Source: Lojkania enalia
Lineage: Eukaryota > Ascomycota > Dothideomycetes > Pleosporales
Direction of reading: 5' to 3'
DNA length: 64,000 nt
Assembly (NCBI GenBank): GCA_010094045.1
Contig: ML986584.1
Location: forward strand, 558,001 to 622,000
Shown here: positions 22,755-35,408 of the stretch, piece after piece
Numbering within the stretch: position 1 is the first letter of the stretch
Layout of the letters: the number at the start of each line of letters is the position of its first letter
Notes under the pieces: generated by a model
Database searches by the model: none
The model's input: only the letters and a program-made list of their open reading frames with translations
Told to the model about the DNA's origin: nothing
Position numbers and translations under genes: made by a program

Positions 22755-24668
22755 TCACTCGATAGCCTCTTTTTGGGATGTAGGTGGCGCCTCATCAGGG
22801 AAGCGGATGACCCGCGGGGCATTCTTTGCTGGCGGAGTCGACTCAGAAAATTGAGCCATCTCGATCGAATTCCCAGAGTCTTGCGGTGCTGGTGAAGTGG
22901 AGCTAGAGGTTGCCGCTAGAGGCCCATTTGTGGACGGAACTCCAGCACGGGAGCTTGCCCGCGTTTGATTGGCAGAGTTCGGTTCACTTGGCCGTATAAT
23001 AGATCGGCCAATGCGGACAAGACGTTGCGGAACGTTCTGAGAGCTATCATTTCCTGCGCGACGCCGAAGCCCCGACTCCATTTCCTGCTCGGCTCCTGCA
23101 GCATGTTCTCGCACGTGAAAGGGTTCGGGTTCGTCTGCGTCCGTAGATATAGCATTGGAGATGGTTCGTGGTAGATAGAAGCCGAGCTTGCCCAAAGGAA
23201 TGCTTAGGCCGTGAATCACCTGCTTGCGTCAGGACTAATGAATGATAGTGGGGTTATCAGACTTACGATGCTACATATACATAAAAACCAAACCACTACG
23301 TTCAAAACTTGCATGAGATAATCTGCGTCTTCCCTGACTTCCCCATCGACCGTGATACCCCTCAAAAATTCTAAACTGATATAGAGGTAGAAGATTGCAC
23401 TCACGCCAATGGGGCCGAAGAATCCAACATAGAGGGCTTGCCTTGTCTCCTCAATTTGATGGATCTTTTTGTGCATCGTAAAAACGATGGGAGGCCGGCG
23501 GAGGAGGAGAACTAGTATGCCGAGGAATATAAGGCGGTAAATTGGGATAACAGAATTATAGACAAAATCATACCATGGACAGACGGCTCCAAACCAAATG
23601 AAGACCGATACGTTGAGGAGCATGTCGATGGTAGGTTGAAACGAGTCATCCATAGTTTCAAGACGGAACCAATCATCCCAGGTAAAAGTGTTCCCTGCAA
23701 TGAAGCAGGCAAGGACGTCGTCAGATCCAATCATTCCAACTGTTCCGACTATAAAAAGCTTGCGAGCTTGTTAGTATTTGCTGGGTCATAACTGCTTCAG
23801 GGGACTCTATTGACAACTTACCGCTAGAGCAATAGCAAATACTAAAAAGCTTTCCCGATCAACATATTTGTGTTCCTCAGCCCAGTGAAGGAGCTCTTTC
23901 GCAACCCACCCAACAACAGCGCCATACACAATGCTCAAACAGATAGTATATCCCCAAGTTTCTCCGAACCAAGCTCCAATCGCATTGGTAGCGCTGTTGT
24001 CTTGGCCAAGACCGCCATACCCAATGTGCTGTATCAGGTACAAAGGCAAGAAAAGGAACGGATAGCCCAAACCATCATTTGCTCCAGACTCGGCAACGAT
24101 GATCTTTTGCAATTCTTTTGGGATATTCTTATCAGCAAATTTCCCCTTAACAATAGAGTTCGACAAAACCGGATCAGTCGGGGTTACACAAGCCCCAACC
24201 GCCAAGGCGTGAAGAAAGCTTATATGTGGGACGAAACCAAAAACCAGAAGGCTTGTGACTAGCCACATGGTAACCATTCCGGGGCCAAGGAGGAGTGAGA
24301 GGCTTTTCCACTCTTTCTTTAGATATTTGGGCGGCAACTGGACCCCGGCTATGACTAGTTGTACTCCTAGCACCAATCTAGTGAAGTATAAGGTAATGGT
24401 ATCGAGCGTGTCTACATCTCCAAGAGCATATTGCATGGGCCTAACTAGATTGGCAGCGTGCGGCGAGAAAATAAGCCCTGCAATTAAGGATATCACTGGG
24501 CTCGACTATTAGTAGGGAGATCTAGAAAATGTTCAGATCGATAGACTGACGAGGTTCAGAGAGGTAAAACTTCTCTTTGAACAAGTACGATACTAGTCCA
24601 AATAATGTGATGAATCCCCCCAATGTCGCGCACACAATGTTAAAGTTAACTACTGCTAGTGTAGGCAT
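22755..24668 (-). CDS. Na+(K+)/H+ antiporter, Nha1/Cnh1/Sod2 type
   Basis: Four exons: 24551..24668, 23822..24495, 23267..23758 and 22755..23219; 582 residues, all in phase. The first intron has a perfect TACTAAT branch box and ends GAGCCCAG, giving the conserved SEPLISLIAGLIFSPHAANL. The CPA1/CPA2-type transport core spans about residues 1-430 with a dozen hydrophobic segments and ALAVGACVTPTDPVLSNSIV, which contains the TDP ion-binding motif, then VAESGANDGLGYPFLFLPLY with the ND pair. It exports Na+, Li+ or K+ across the plasma membrane for salt tolerance. The cytosolic tail is short (about 150 residues, Ser/Pro-rich) compared with many Nha1 proteins. Two perfect CRE boxes lie 20 and 60 bp upstream of the start. 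Confidence 0.95.
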
Positions 24669-27600
24669 GATGTTGAGGCGCTAAGTTTGACGTCAACGCG
24701 GTAAAATATAAAGGTTGGAAGGATAACTGACGTCAGACTCTAGGCATTCGGTAACCTTAAGCTGGTGTTAGAGTATCCGAAAAGGAAGTATGCTATGTTT
24801 TAGATTACAGGGCGACGAAGGAGTTGTGCTGACTCCACCACTGTTATTGAGTCATTGATGAAACTGAGTAAGATAGGATGCTGCGAGAGCCACTGTGAAA
24901 AGAGTGTGTGAATGGAATGTGAGAGCGTTTCTGCGTGACTGATACACGATCGGCCTTCCGCTATGAGGTGTGGGATGGCGTTGAGAGGGGGGTTGGTTGT
25001 ACGGGAAGCGTGCATAGCTGGGCCGCACGGGGATTTAAGCAAAGCAAGGTTTGAGCTTCGCACGAGGCTTCGCAATGACGGCGCCTTGGTGAGTCTTAGT
25101 TAGCGTCTTGGCTTTTTGCCATCGGATACCTATGCTTCATACATTTTCCAGATATCAGTAAGTCGGGTAAAGTAAAATCGTGTGATAAGTCAATTATTGT
25201 GCGCGCGTGAGGGGACCACGTAAATATTTTTTTTTTTGGATGCAAACAAATCATTTCAATGTTACTTGGACAAATCAGTTAGCTAAGGGCAAAGCCAACT
25301 TCGGGCTCGGCGCGCCCCGCTAATGCTAGGCACAACATCCTGCTCAATGCTGAATGGTGAACAGGACTTGCGCTGCCCAAACGTCTAGGTCAGCCCTACG
25401 ACTGGATTTTTGTTTAAGATAGATGCAAACGAGGCGTACTAGGCAAGACTGCAGAAGAAATTGAAGAATTGGTCCTCAGATGCTACATCGATAGATTGAA
25501 ATGGGATGCGGGGTATTAAGGGAAGCTTGACTGAAAAAGCCAAGAAAGCTTTGGTAGTTGAGTAACTCTTGGGCTGCTCTTGGAAGTCTGGTTCAGTGCA
25601 ACTGTGACTTCTCAAGCGTGGAATAGCAAGCTGGATTATGGAAAAGGTAAAAGCAGACGTCTGGAAGCCGTGAAAGGGCCCAAAACTATCGATCAGAGGT
25701 GATTCTCTTGAATGGGCTAACGTGTGAATGACCCTAGGTGGTTTAAGCCGCGGACAGTCAATATGAAGATGCAGAGAAGCTGCGATCGCACGTCTTTCTG
25801 GATCTTTATACTCGTGTACTAAGATAGGGATCTAACCTTCGCACTTCCGGGAAAATCCCCTGACCTTCTCATCTAAACGGATGGAATCGATGAGCTGTGC
25901 CTTGCAGTTGGAAGGATAAGCGTCGTATCCGACCGGTTTTTTAGAAGCCTCCCGCTCCTAGATGCGCCTCGGACCTTGCGACAACACACCTCAATGTCTA
26001 CTTAGTTGGCCATGTATTATTCTCAAGCTTGCGATGGCAATAGCCTCTTACTATCCTAATAGATTACGTCAAGCAGAAGTAAAGTCACCGGGACAATAAT
26101 CGCGGTGGTACGGCGGAAAGAGGTATCTGGATGGGGTTGCGCAATGGCCGCTACTGGAGCACTCACTGCCAACATGCAATATGATGCGGGCACCCCAGTA
26201 GTGGCTCCGAGGCTTTTGACGGAGGAGGTGTCGTTTTACAAAGTAGTCTAGCACAAGGTCCCTAATTAAGGCGCGGTCTCGTCGGCGGTTTCTATCTTCA
26301 CCACGGACTGCCGCCTGCCCCGCCAGTTCACATGTCACACATGGTGCCGACGCCAATCTTGTGATAAAGCAAGCCCTTGGGGATACTTACAATGGCCGCG
26401 AAGGAGCACTAGGCATCGAACCTCGAGGGGAGGCTGACCCACGTGCCTGCTCGCGGCCCTGCTCCTGCGCGGCAGTGGAATTCATCCTATCCGAGCCTCG
26501 GCGATTTGGACGAATAAGGTGGGGCGAGATAGGAGCGCGACCTCACAACGGCTAGCGCGGGGTGATCTCGGTCCCTGCAGACAACCTAGATCTGATCCCG
26601 AATTCTCGCAATTCACACACAGCTGTGCCCACTGCTGTTCACGCATTGGTACTTTGTATGTATGCTGCAGTGCCACTACCATCACTCTTACCATGATATC
26701 GCACAGCGCTCGCCGTCGCCACCATGCCAGCCATTTCCCTCTGCCCTCGGCAACTCCACGGCGCGGGCCAGCCAGCCGAGCCTAGGCGCGCGGCGGCTAG
26801 GGCGATGCGGGCGCTGGAAACAGCACTGGGTCAGTCACCTGTAGAAAGCGTGATGAACGGTGCAAACTGGCGGTCTGCCTCAGCGAGTCGTGCGCCAAGC
26901 CCGGCGGATGTGTGGGATCTTCAGAAAAATTCCAATCCCCCAGGCGGAGAGGAGCAATTGCGAGCGGCAGTGGGCGAGGCTAGCGAAGAAGATGCACCTG
27001 GGCATGCAACCGCGGCCGTCGAGTTGCTCCAGGGCTCCGATTTGACCCACCGCCAGACGTTGTACTCGCTCTGGGTCGCCGTTTCATCCCCAGCCGCGCC
27101 CTGGCACACACGGCTTCAGCTGTTTGCAGTCGCGCTGGCTGTGGCAATTGAGGGGAGCCTCGCTGTGCACTGTCTCCCGGCCCTACATACCTGGCATGCC
27201 TGGCCGGCTGGATCCAATTTAGAGCTGACGGACCGCGGTGCGGCGCGTGTGCCTGGCTGCAGCTTGTGCTGATTGCGACCTTATCCCCCAGCCCCTATGC
27301 CAGCACTCTTCTCGAACGCCATTTTTCGCTACTAGCTAGCCGGGTGCGAACTAGGTCAACCAAGGGTCCCGTCAAAATTCTGGACACCGCCTTGAGCTTT
27401 CCTTTGCTTTTAAAATCTGCAGTTCCGCACGCCCGCTTTCTGCTCCCGGTCTTCGCCCTTCCTTCCTCAATTCCCATCTCTTCTCGAGGGCATTTCCGCT
27501 CTTATCATTTACGTTGCGGTGGACGCCGCACCAAGGCCCTTCGTCTCCCAACAAGCGATCACTCCTCAACAACAGCACATACAGCCCGCACCCCGCCTTC

Positions 27601-27705
27601 CTTCGCCCCTACAGCTGTTCTACCGGTTAATCTTGCTGTCGCCCGCATATTAATCTTATTTGTACTGCAATTGCTACCCCAGAACCCGCGACTCTTGCAT
27701 CCAAA
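24669..27705. other. 3-kb gene-free region upstream of the desaturase
   Basis: Apart from the CRE boxes at its left end I find no supported gene. From about 26400 it becomes GC-rich with overlapping long ORFs on both strands (for example 26724..27272) that lack recognisable domains. The last 400 bp are C/T-rich, as in strong fungal promoters and leaders. A long regulatory region or non-coding RNA is possible but not shown. Confidence 0.5.
24688..24735. promoter_or_regulatory. Two perfect TGACGTCA boxes upstream of the Na+/H+ antiporter
   Basis: TGACGTCA occurs at 24688-24695 and again at 24728-24735, 20 and 60 bp before the antiporter start. This palindrome is the CRE bound by ATF/CREB bZIP proteins; in yeast Sko1 binds it at the sodium pump gene ENA1 under HOG control, and AtfA plays this part in moulds. 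The proximal site may lie in the leader. Sites are seen; regulation is inferred. Confidence 0.6.
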
Positions 27706-29249
27706 ATGGCCACCACTGCTCGACCACAAAATCCCGTCTTGAAGAGGACCGTAACCTCGGACTCGACCCCATCCTCGTCTGCGGCTTCGGCTACCGTGTC
27801 GCCTTTTGACTCGCCCGCTCAGTCCCCGTCTGCGACTTCGCTGTCATCCTTGGGTTCGGTCGACGAGGTTGGCGTGAAGAGTGCCCGCGGCACTCTACTC
27901 GATACGAACGGCAACGAGTTCGAAATTCCCGACTACACCATCAAGCAACTCCGTGATGCTATCCCCAAGCACTGCTTCGAGCGCTCTGGCGTCCGAGGTC
28001 TCGGCTACGTTGCTCGCGATGTCGCTTCCCTCGCAGCCACCTTCTACGTCTTCCACAACTATGTAACCGCGGAAAACATTCCCTCGGCTGCTGCCCGGGC
28101 TGGCTTGTGGGCTGGTTATACGTTCGTACAGGGTTTGTTCGGGACTGGTCTCTGGGTCCTCGCTCACGAGTGCGGCCATCAAGCCTTTTCGCCTTCCAAA
28201 GTGCTTAATGACACTGTCGGCTGGATCTGCCACTCCGCCCTTCTTGTTCCATATTTTTCTTGGAAGATCTCGCACGGCAAGCACCACAAGGCAACGGGAC
28301 ATATGGAACGCGATATGGTCCATCTTCCTAAGACGAGGGAGCAGTATGCGTCCCGTATCGGGAAACTGGCTCATCAGCTTCACGAACTCACCGAGGAGAC
28401 CCCGATTGCCACTGCTCTTCATCTTATCTCCCAGCAACTCGGCGGTTGGCCGATGTACCTGATCAGTAACGTTACTGGCCATAACTTCCATGAACGTCAG
28501 CCTGAGGGTAAGGGGATTGGAAAGAAGAATGGTCTCTTCGGCGGCGTCAACCACTTCGTGCCGTCTAGCCCGTTGTATGAGAAGAAGGATGAGCACCTGA
28601 TCCTCCTGAGTGATCTTGGCCTCGCTATCACCCTAGGAGTCCTCTTCTTCGTTGGAAAGACGTTTGGATGGACTAACCTCTTGGTCTGGTACGTTATCCC
28701 CTGGCTTTGGGTCAACCACTGGCTCGGTAAGTGTTCCACAGTTACAATGGACATATGCAATACTGACAGCGAGTAGTTGCCATTACATTCCTTCAGCACA
28801 CTGACCCTACCCTGCCCCACTACGAAGCTCACACTTGGACGTATGTTCGTGGAGCAGCAGCTACTATCGATCGGGAATTTGGCTTTATTGGTCGTACTCT
28901 TCTCCACGGAATTATCGAAACGCACGTCCTCCACCATTACGTGTCTACGATCCCCTTCTATAATGCTGACGAGGCGTCGGAGGCGATCAAGCCGATCATG
29001 GGCAAGCACTACCGCTCCGATACTGAAGGCGGTTCGCTCGGGTTCTTGCGCGCTATGTGGAAATGTGCGCGCATGTGCCAGTGGGTCGAACCTAGCGAAG
29101 GTGCCCAGGGTGAGGGTAAGGGCGTCCTCTTCTACCGCAACAGGAACGGCCTAGGTGTTCCACCTCAGAAGATCTCCGCCCCGGTCGTCAAGGCGACTGC
29201 TGGTCAGGGCGCAAGAATGGAAATCGGCTCTGAGAGTGATAACGAGTAA
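27706..29249 (+). CDS. Delta-12 (oleate) fatty acid desaturase
   Basis: Two exons, 27706..28726 and 28777..29249, 497 residues. It converts oleoyl to linoleoyl groups on ER phospholipids, with electrons from cytochrome b5. The three His boxes are HECGH (H154), HGKHH (H190) and HVLHH (H390), the pattern of membrane Fad2-type desaturases. Hydrophobic segments lie around residues 100-145 and 285-345. The N-terminal 60 residues are Ser/Thr-rich and less conserved. The spacing and the motif WYVIPWLWVNHWL before the intron fit fungal oleate desaturases (odeA-like) rather than the delta-15 or delta-9 types, though specificity cannot be read from motifs alone. Confidence 0.94.
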
Positions 29250-30664
29250 TCTAACCTACGAAGTTATGACTCATCAGTATATTCACGAGAGACGCAACAC
29301 TGTCCCGTGGAACTGCATCTAGGAGAGGAGTTTGGGTTCTTTAGCCCGCTTGGCGGGCGTTAATCAAGGGAGTTTTTTCCGGTGTCATTGTTCGAGATGC
29401 ATCGTGCGGTTGTTGCAGCCGCTCGTGTCAGACCTAGAGATAGACCACAAGATCCCAAGCTCGGACTGCGGCATGGTTTGTAGATATGAACGGATTAGAA
29501 AGCATTTCAAAGAAGTCCTGTGATGTTAAACCAAATTCACAAAGAAATGTTTACGTCTACAATTTCAAGAGTCACATTGGTCATCTGATGTTTAAATGGG
29601 ATCGCCGGTCGGATCATCTGCATGACTTGATGCGGGGAACGACAACCGAGTGCAAAACGAGTCTAACCAGCAGAGTTTCTTTTCCCACAATCCAAACGTT
29701 ATAACCCTTGTTATTATTCCTTCTTGGGTGCCTAATTTGGCTATATGGGAGGGCTGGGTGTGTTTGTGCTATTGTGTTAAGTGTCTCGCGTTGCGCTAGG
29801 TGGTTCGCGAAGGCAACGTTGCATGCAAGGCAAACGTTACAAGGTATAGCATGGGAAGTCATTCCGTGGAAGATGGCATTGGCTATACGAAAGGCATACA
29901 AAGACTACGTCAAGGGCTGCATAACTGAATAACTTTGCAGTTTGTGACGCAGTGCACGGCTGAGTGTGCTGTCCACGTATCGGCCGAGCTGGTGTGCTGA
30001 TGTGCTGATCCTGACAGAGGCCCACGGCTTCAAGGAGGATAACTAGAGTTGTAGTTCTATGCAGCATATCCTGGAAGGGATGCGGCATATATTTAAAATC
30101 GCTTGAACATCAATTACATGTTCGCTGAAGTTCTTTATCCATGTATCGCAAGAGAATAGTCACGCTAGAGACACGATTCTTTGTCCGAAAGAGGATTCAT
30201 AGGATGCATGAATCCTTTAGTAGCTCTACGGATCGTAATGAGAAGGGTGTGCCTCTGTGAATATATCACGTCTGAAAGAATTTGAAGGAAATGGCATAGT
30301 GGAATGCGAGGAGATGTAGCGACGTTGGTAAGGAACAAGATATCATTAGAAATCCTCATCTGCTCCAGCTACGACGCCCGGCGAGTCGTGGTCTTGGACA
30401 GGTAGCAGGGGAAGGTTAGATATACCACACTCTGCCCTTGCGAGCATTATGCCCAACCTTCCTACAATAAATTCTGCCCTCGAATGAGTGAAGAAGGGGA
30501 AACTGGGACAGCGTGCGAAGAATATTTGTAGGGCCGCGGCGATGACCAATCAGGGGAGGGCGGATTATTCCTGGGCATTATCTAGTGGCGCATCATCAGG
30601 ACCTCACCTTCAGACCGAACGGAGCTCTGCAGCAACACTCCCATCGCCCTTGCACACCCCCAAC
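29250..30664 (+). other. Intergenic region
   Basis: 1.4 kb between the desaturase and NUO78. Several ORFs of 60-95 codons overlap on both strands without coding character. No tRNA or repeat seen. Confidence 0.5.
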
Positions 30665-33141
30665 ATGCTGCGGCAACAATTGATCCGGTCGCTGAGGAGG
30701 CCTACGACGCTTACAGGACTCAATGGCAGCCGGGCCTTTACTGCCTCCGCCAACCGGCCCGCAGAGGTTGAGCTCACAATCGGTTTGTGCCACCACCTTA
30801 GACCCTCCAACAACGCGCGCTAACATGCTATGCAGATGGGAAAAAAGTCTCAATAGAAGGTAATGGTATCCTTGCACTGCATTGAAGCCTCACAGATGAT
30901 CCTGACCTGCCGTCCCAGCCGGCTCGGCCCTAATTCAGGCATGCGAGAAAGCCGGAATTACCATTCCACGCTATTGCTATCACGAGAAGTTGATGATTGC
31001 CGGAAACTGCCGTATGTGCTTGGTGGAGGTGGAAAGGTCTCCAAAGCCAGTGGCATCCTGCGCATGGCCGGTACAGCCTGGGATGGTCGTCAAGACCGAT
31101 TCGCCATTAGTACACAAAGCGCGGGAGGGCGTAATGGAGTTTCTGCTCGCTAACCACCCGCTGGACTGTCCCATTTGCGACCAGGGAGGAGAATGTGATC
31201 TTCAGGATCAATCCATGAGGTATGGCGCCGACCGGGGACGCTTCCACGAAATTGGAGGCAAGCGTGCGGTGGAAGACAAGAACATGGGCCCACTGATTAA
31301 GGTAGGGAATATGCAGCTGCCTTTGCACACGGCCTACTGATACTGGACAGACTTCCATGAATAGGTGTATCCACTGCACACGATGCATCCGGTTCGCTAC
31401 CGACGTAGCTGGTGCTCCTGAACTCGGTTCTACGGGACGTGGCAACGACCTCCAAATCGGCACATACCTCGAGAGATCCCTCGATTCTGAAATGTCTGGA
31501 AACGTTATCGATCTATGCCCCGTTGGTGCCTTGACCTCCAAGCCATATGCATTCAAGGCGCGACCTTGGGAGCTCTACAAGACCGAGACGATCGACGTTC
31601 TCGATGGTTTAGGCTCGAACATCCGTGTTGACTCTCGTGGTGCCCAGGTTATGAGGGTCCTACCGCGGCTGAATGATGATATCAATGAAGAATGGATCAA
31701 CGACAAGTCCCGCTTCGCGTGCGACGCGCTCAACACACAACGATTGGTTAATCCGCTTATCCGTGTTGACGAACAGTTTCAGCCAGCCTCATGGGGACAA
31801 GCACTTGCCACCATCGGAGACGCTTTTAAGAGGATAGCTCCTAAGGGCAACGAGCTTCAATTTGTTGCTGGGCATCTAATCGAGACCGAGACTTTGGTTG
31901 CCGCAAAGGACCTTGCCAATAGACTCGGATCTGATAATCTTGCCTTGGATCAGCCAGGTGGCAGCCAGCCGATTGCTCACGGTATTGACGTACGATCGAA
32001 CTATGCTTTCAACTCCAAGATCTACGGTGTCGAGAAAGCTGATGCCATCCTTCTCATTGGTACCAACCCGCGACACGAGGCTGCCGTCCTTAATACCAGA
32101 ATCAGGAAGCAGTGGCTTCGGTCTGACCTTGAGATCGGCCTCATTGGTGAAGATTTCGAGAGCACTTTTGAGTATGAGAAGCTTGGATCATCTGCTGCTG
32201 ACCTGAAGTCTGCGCTCGCTGGGCCCTTCGGCAAGAAATTGCAGGCAGCTAAGAACCCCATGATTATCGTTGGCAGCGCTGTCACGGAGCAGCCTGACGC
32301 TAAATCTATCTTTGAGCAAGTTGGGGCATTCGTCGACAAACACAAGGCTAATCTTCAGACATTGGACTGGAACGGTTACAACATCCTTCAGCGTACTGCT
32401 TCGCGAACCGGGGCTTACGAGGTCGGATTCGCCGTACCTTCTCTAGAAGTTGCAAACACGAAGCCCAAGTTCGTCTGGTTGCTGGGAGCAGATGAGATCA
32501 ACGAGGCCGACCTTCCGAAGAATGCTTTCATTGTTTACCAGGGCCACCATGGTGACCGAGGCGCACAGCTTGCCGATGTTGTCCTTCCTGGTGCTGCTTA
32601 CACCGAGAAGAGTGTTACATATGTTAACACCGAAGGCCGTGTGCAGATGACCCGAGCCGCCGTCGGCCTCCCAGGAGCTTCAAGAGAAGACTGGAAGATC
32701 ATTCGAGCAGCATCAGAATATCTCGGTGCTGAACTCCCATACGACGACATCGAAGCCCTCCGGGATCGTATGGAAGAGATCTCGCCCACCCTAAGAAGAT
32801 ACGACGTTGCTGAACCGGTATCATTACCAAGCTTAAGCAAGGTGCAGTTAGTAGACCAGAATAAAGGAGCCAAGCCAAGCAGAGAGGCGCTCAAGAACCC
32901 CATTGCGAATTTCTTCTTCACAGATGCTATTTCGAGAAAGTATGTTTCCTTCGCTACAAATATATATATATTTTTCAGAAGATACGACACTAATTATGAC
33001 ACTAGTTCACCCACAATGGCCCGTTGCTCGGCAGCCAAGGCAGCGAAGAACCCTGAGACGAACTTCATGGCGCCTGGTGAGCCGAATCCGCAAGTTGAGT
33101 ATGGGCCTCTGAAAGGGGGCCAAGAAGCCGCGAATCCATGA
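30665..33141 (+). CDS. nuo-78: NADH:ubiquinone oxidoreductase 78-kDa subunit (complex I, NDUFS1)
   Basis: Five exons: 30665..30782, 30836..30859, 30919..31301, 31351..32939 and 33006..33141; 749 residues. The second exon is only 24 bp. An N-terminal mitochondrial presequence ([16 protein letters not shown]) precedes the ferredoxin-like domain. Cluster ligands are visible: [20 protein letters not shown] for 2Fe-2[18 protein letters not shown] for the His-ligated 4Fe-4S, and [10 protein letters not shown] with CPVGAL for the next 4Fe-4S. The molybdopterin-oxidoreductase-like domain (inactive in complex I) fills the rest. The last intron (66 bp) is a multiple of three without a stop, so unspliced reading adds 22 residues; splicing gives the conserved [14 protein letters not shown]. 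Confidence 0.96.
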
Positions 33142-33717
33142 TTATATACCTAGACGCGGATGCCTGAAGACTTGTACATAGCGAGAGATTTCACTTTTCC
33201 TTTTCCTTTTGTAGGAGGGGGGTGTAGAGTAAAGAATACCAGTGCATTTCAAAATCAAACATGCCCATCCACTGTAAAGGATCTAGGCGAGAATCTGCGA
33301 CGATGAAATGGCATGGGGTATTTGCTTGATTTGATAATACTATGATGCTGATATTTCTAGTTCATGAGCGGCGGCGCCCTGCATGCGTTAGAGGCCCATC
33401 TCGTTATTCTTTTCGCGCGGAGCCATGTCATGTCATTTCATCCCTGACCGACACATTTGCGTCCCGCCAGACTTGCTCCCACCGCACTGCACCCCCGCTC
33501 AAAAAAAAAAAAACGCCTATTCAAATGCCCCATCCCATCTATGGATCCGGCGAGCCTACATAAACATAGAAAAAGCACACGCATGCATACATATATATAT
33601 ATATATCCCATATATCAAACAAACACAACATTGTTACTTCAGATTAAAAAAAAAAAAAAAAAAAAAATATAAATTTGAAGAATAAAAGAAAAATGTAAAG
33701 CTGGATTTAAGAAAACC
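33142..33717 (+). repeat. Intergenic spacer with simple repeats
   Basis: Lies between convergent 3' ends of NUO78 and the TPT-type transporter. Contains an A-run at about 33500-33512, an AT dinucleotide run at about 33591-33606 and a ~22-bp A-run ending near 33667. No gene is supported. Confidence 0.7.
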
Positions 33718-35408
33718 TTAATACGAAACGCCAACGCCGGCGCCAGGTCGCCCTTTGATTCCGCTGGGCCGCCACGTCTCCTCCTGCCTCGTACCGGGCG
33801 GCAACCAAGCCGGCTGTGCGGACGTCGCGGCTGGCCCATCGCTTCTCTTTTCGTCGCGCGGATCGATGGTCGTTCCGTTAGCCATGGGATATGCGCCCGT
33901 CCCGGCAGACATACTGGACGGACTGGCTGTATACGCCTGCGGCAGTCTATCTGTCGTAAGCGGTAGCAAGGTACCCTGCTTCGCCTGCCTCGCTTTGCGA
34001 TCCGCCTTCTCAGCATCGGAGATACGGTCATACAAATAGAGGCCAAAGAACGTGAGGCCGAAGCCGACGAACTGGGTTTTGGTCATGGGCTTGTGGAACC
34101 AGAGGATGGCGAAGACGATGACGAAGACACGCTTGATGAGCGAGGCGACCGAGTAGGTGACGGGGCTGACCATGGAGAGCAGGACGAAGGCGACGATATT
34201 CTGGCCGAAGTGGAAGGTGCCATTGAAAAGGAATTCGAGCGCTAGACGTCCGTGGTCATACGAGCCCGGCTTGTCGCTCAGGCTTATCGAGGCGTCGGAA
34301 AGGAAGTCGCCCAGTAGTATGAAGCCTTCGGACCACAGCCACAGGGGCAGTGTGAAGAGGAAAGCTAGGCCAGAGCTGTAGCAAAGCAGGTTCAGTTTGT
34401 CCGGTTTCGAGAATCGCGATGCTGGGGACGCTCCGTCTTTTTCGGCTTGCGCGGCGTCGTTGAAGATTTGTTTCGAGACGATGTTTTGCGTTACGAAGAG
34501 TATGGCGCTGGCGAAGGCCATTACGAGGCCGATGAAGTTGGCATTAAAGTCCGCTGAGCAGGCCATTATCACGCCAAGGGTCAGGGGTATGAGGGAAAGG
34601 TAGGTTGATATCGAGTAGCGAGTTTTGAGGAAGAGGCGGTACGCCAGTACGGTGAGAAGCGGGGAAAGGCCTTTGATGGTGTGGACGAGCGAGACGGGTA
34701 TTCGAGAGGTGGCGGACGAGGTTAGGATGTGTCCGCCTACTTGGAAGACGGCGAGGGGGAGCGTCGTGATTATGAGGTCTCGGCTCGGGGGTCGAATGCC
34801 AAACTTCAGAACGGTTATGTATTGCTTTAGACGGGGCCATCGACGCGCGCAGGCTGCGAGGAATATGCACCATGAAGACACAAAAGCGAATTGTACAAGT
34901 GTGAGGGTGACGGGCTTGGGGAGGGCCGTGAGTATGGCTTTCGAGGATGTATTCGAGGAGATAGACGTCATATACCACATTCCGCAGAGTAACTAGGCAT
35001 GTTAGCCTCTCAGTGATATACGTACATGCAAGAACATACAATTATCTTGGGAGATAGCGGGACCTTGAGGGCATCCGCAATCTCATGTGCATTCTGACTG
35101 ACACTGGCTTTTCGACCGGGTGTCCGTATAGTCCTAATTGCCTCACTTAGACTCTTCTGCCTTCCATGCCTATTGGGGCCTTGCACTGAGCCATTCGCAT
35201 ATCCATATCTATTGTCCCGACGCGGCTGCCACCTATCTGAAGGCGTAGCGCGGCCATTGGCTTGTCGAGGGTTCGGGCTTGTCGATCGTGAAGACGTTTG
35301 CCCGAATGGATGTTCATCCTCTTCGTACGTGGGCTGCAAGTCGGGCTGAAAAGCAGGGAACTTGAAAGTCGCCTGCGCGCTCGACTCCTGGGGAGACGCT
35401 GACGCCAT
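33718..35408 (-). CDS. Triose-phosphate-transporter family protein, Sly41-like
   Basis: Two exons, 35040..35408 and 33718..34992, 547 residues. The first 120 residues are a Ser/Arg/Pro-rich cytosolic leader. Ten hydrophobic helices follow from LLCGMWYMTSISSNTSSKAI, with TPT/EamA-type motifs such as VSLVHTIKGLSPLLTVL and SVASLIKRVFVIVFAILWF. The family (SLC35E-like) exchanges phosphorylated compounds or nucleotide sugars; yeast Sly41, in the ER/Golgi, is the nearest functional guide and suppresses loss of Ypt1. The substrate is unknown. The C-terminal ~110 residues are Pro/Gly-rich and probably disordered. It diverges from the secreted hydrolase gene. Confidence 0.88.

Noticed and set aside
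26140..26215. Inverted CTACTGG/CCAGTAG pair
   Set aside because: Too short and imperfect to support an element.
26724..27272. 182-codon plus-strand ORF in GC-rich DNA
   Set aside because: No recognisable domain, overlapping long ORFs in other frames and no intron-exon structure; GC-richness alone explains the open frame.
33591..33667. AT dinucleotide and poly-A runs
   Set aside because: Simple sequence in a 3' spacer; no structured element seen.
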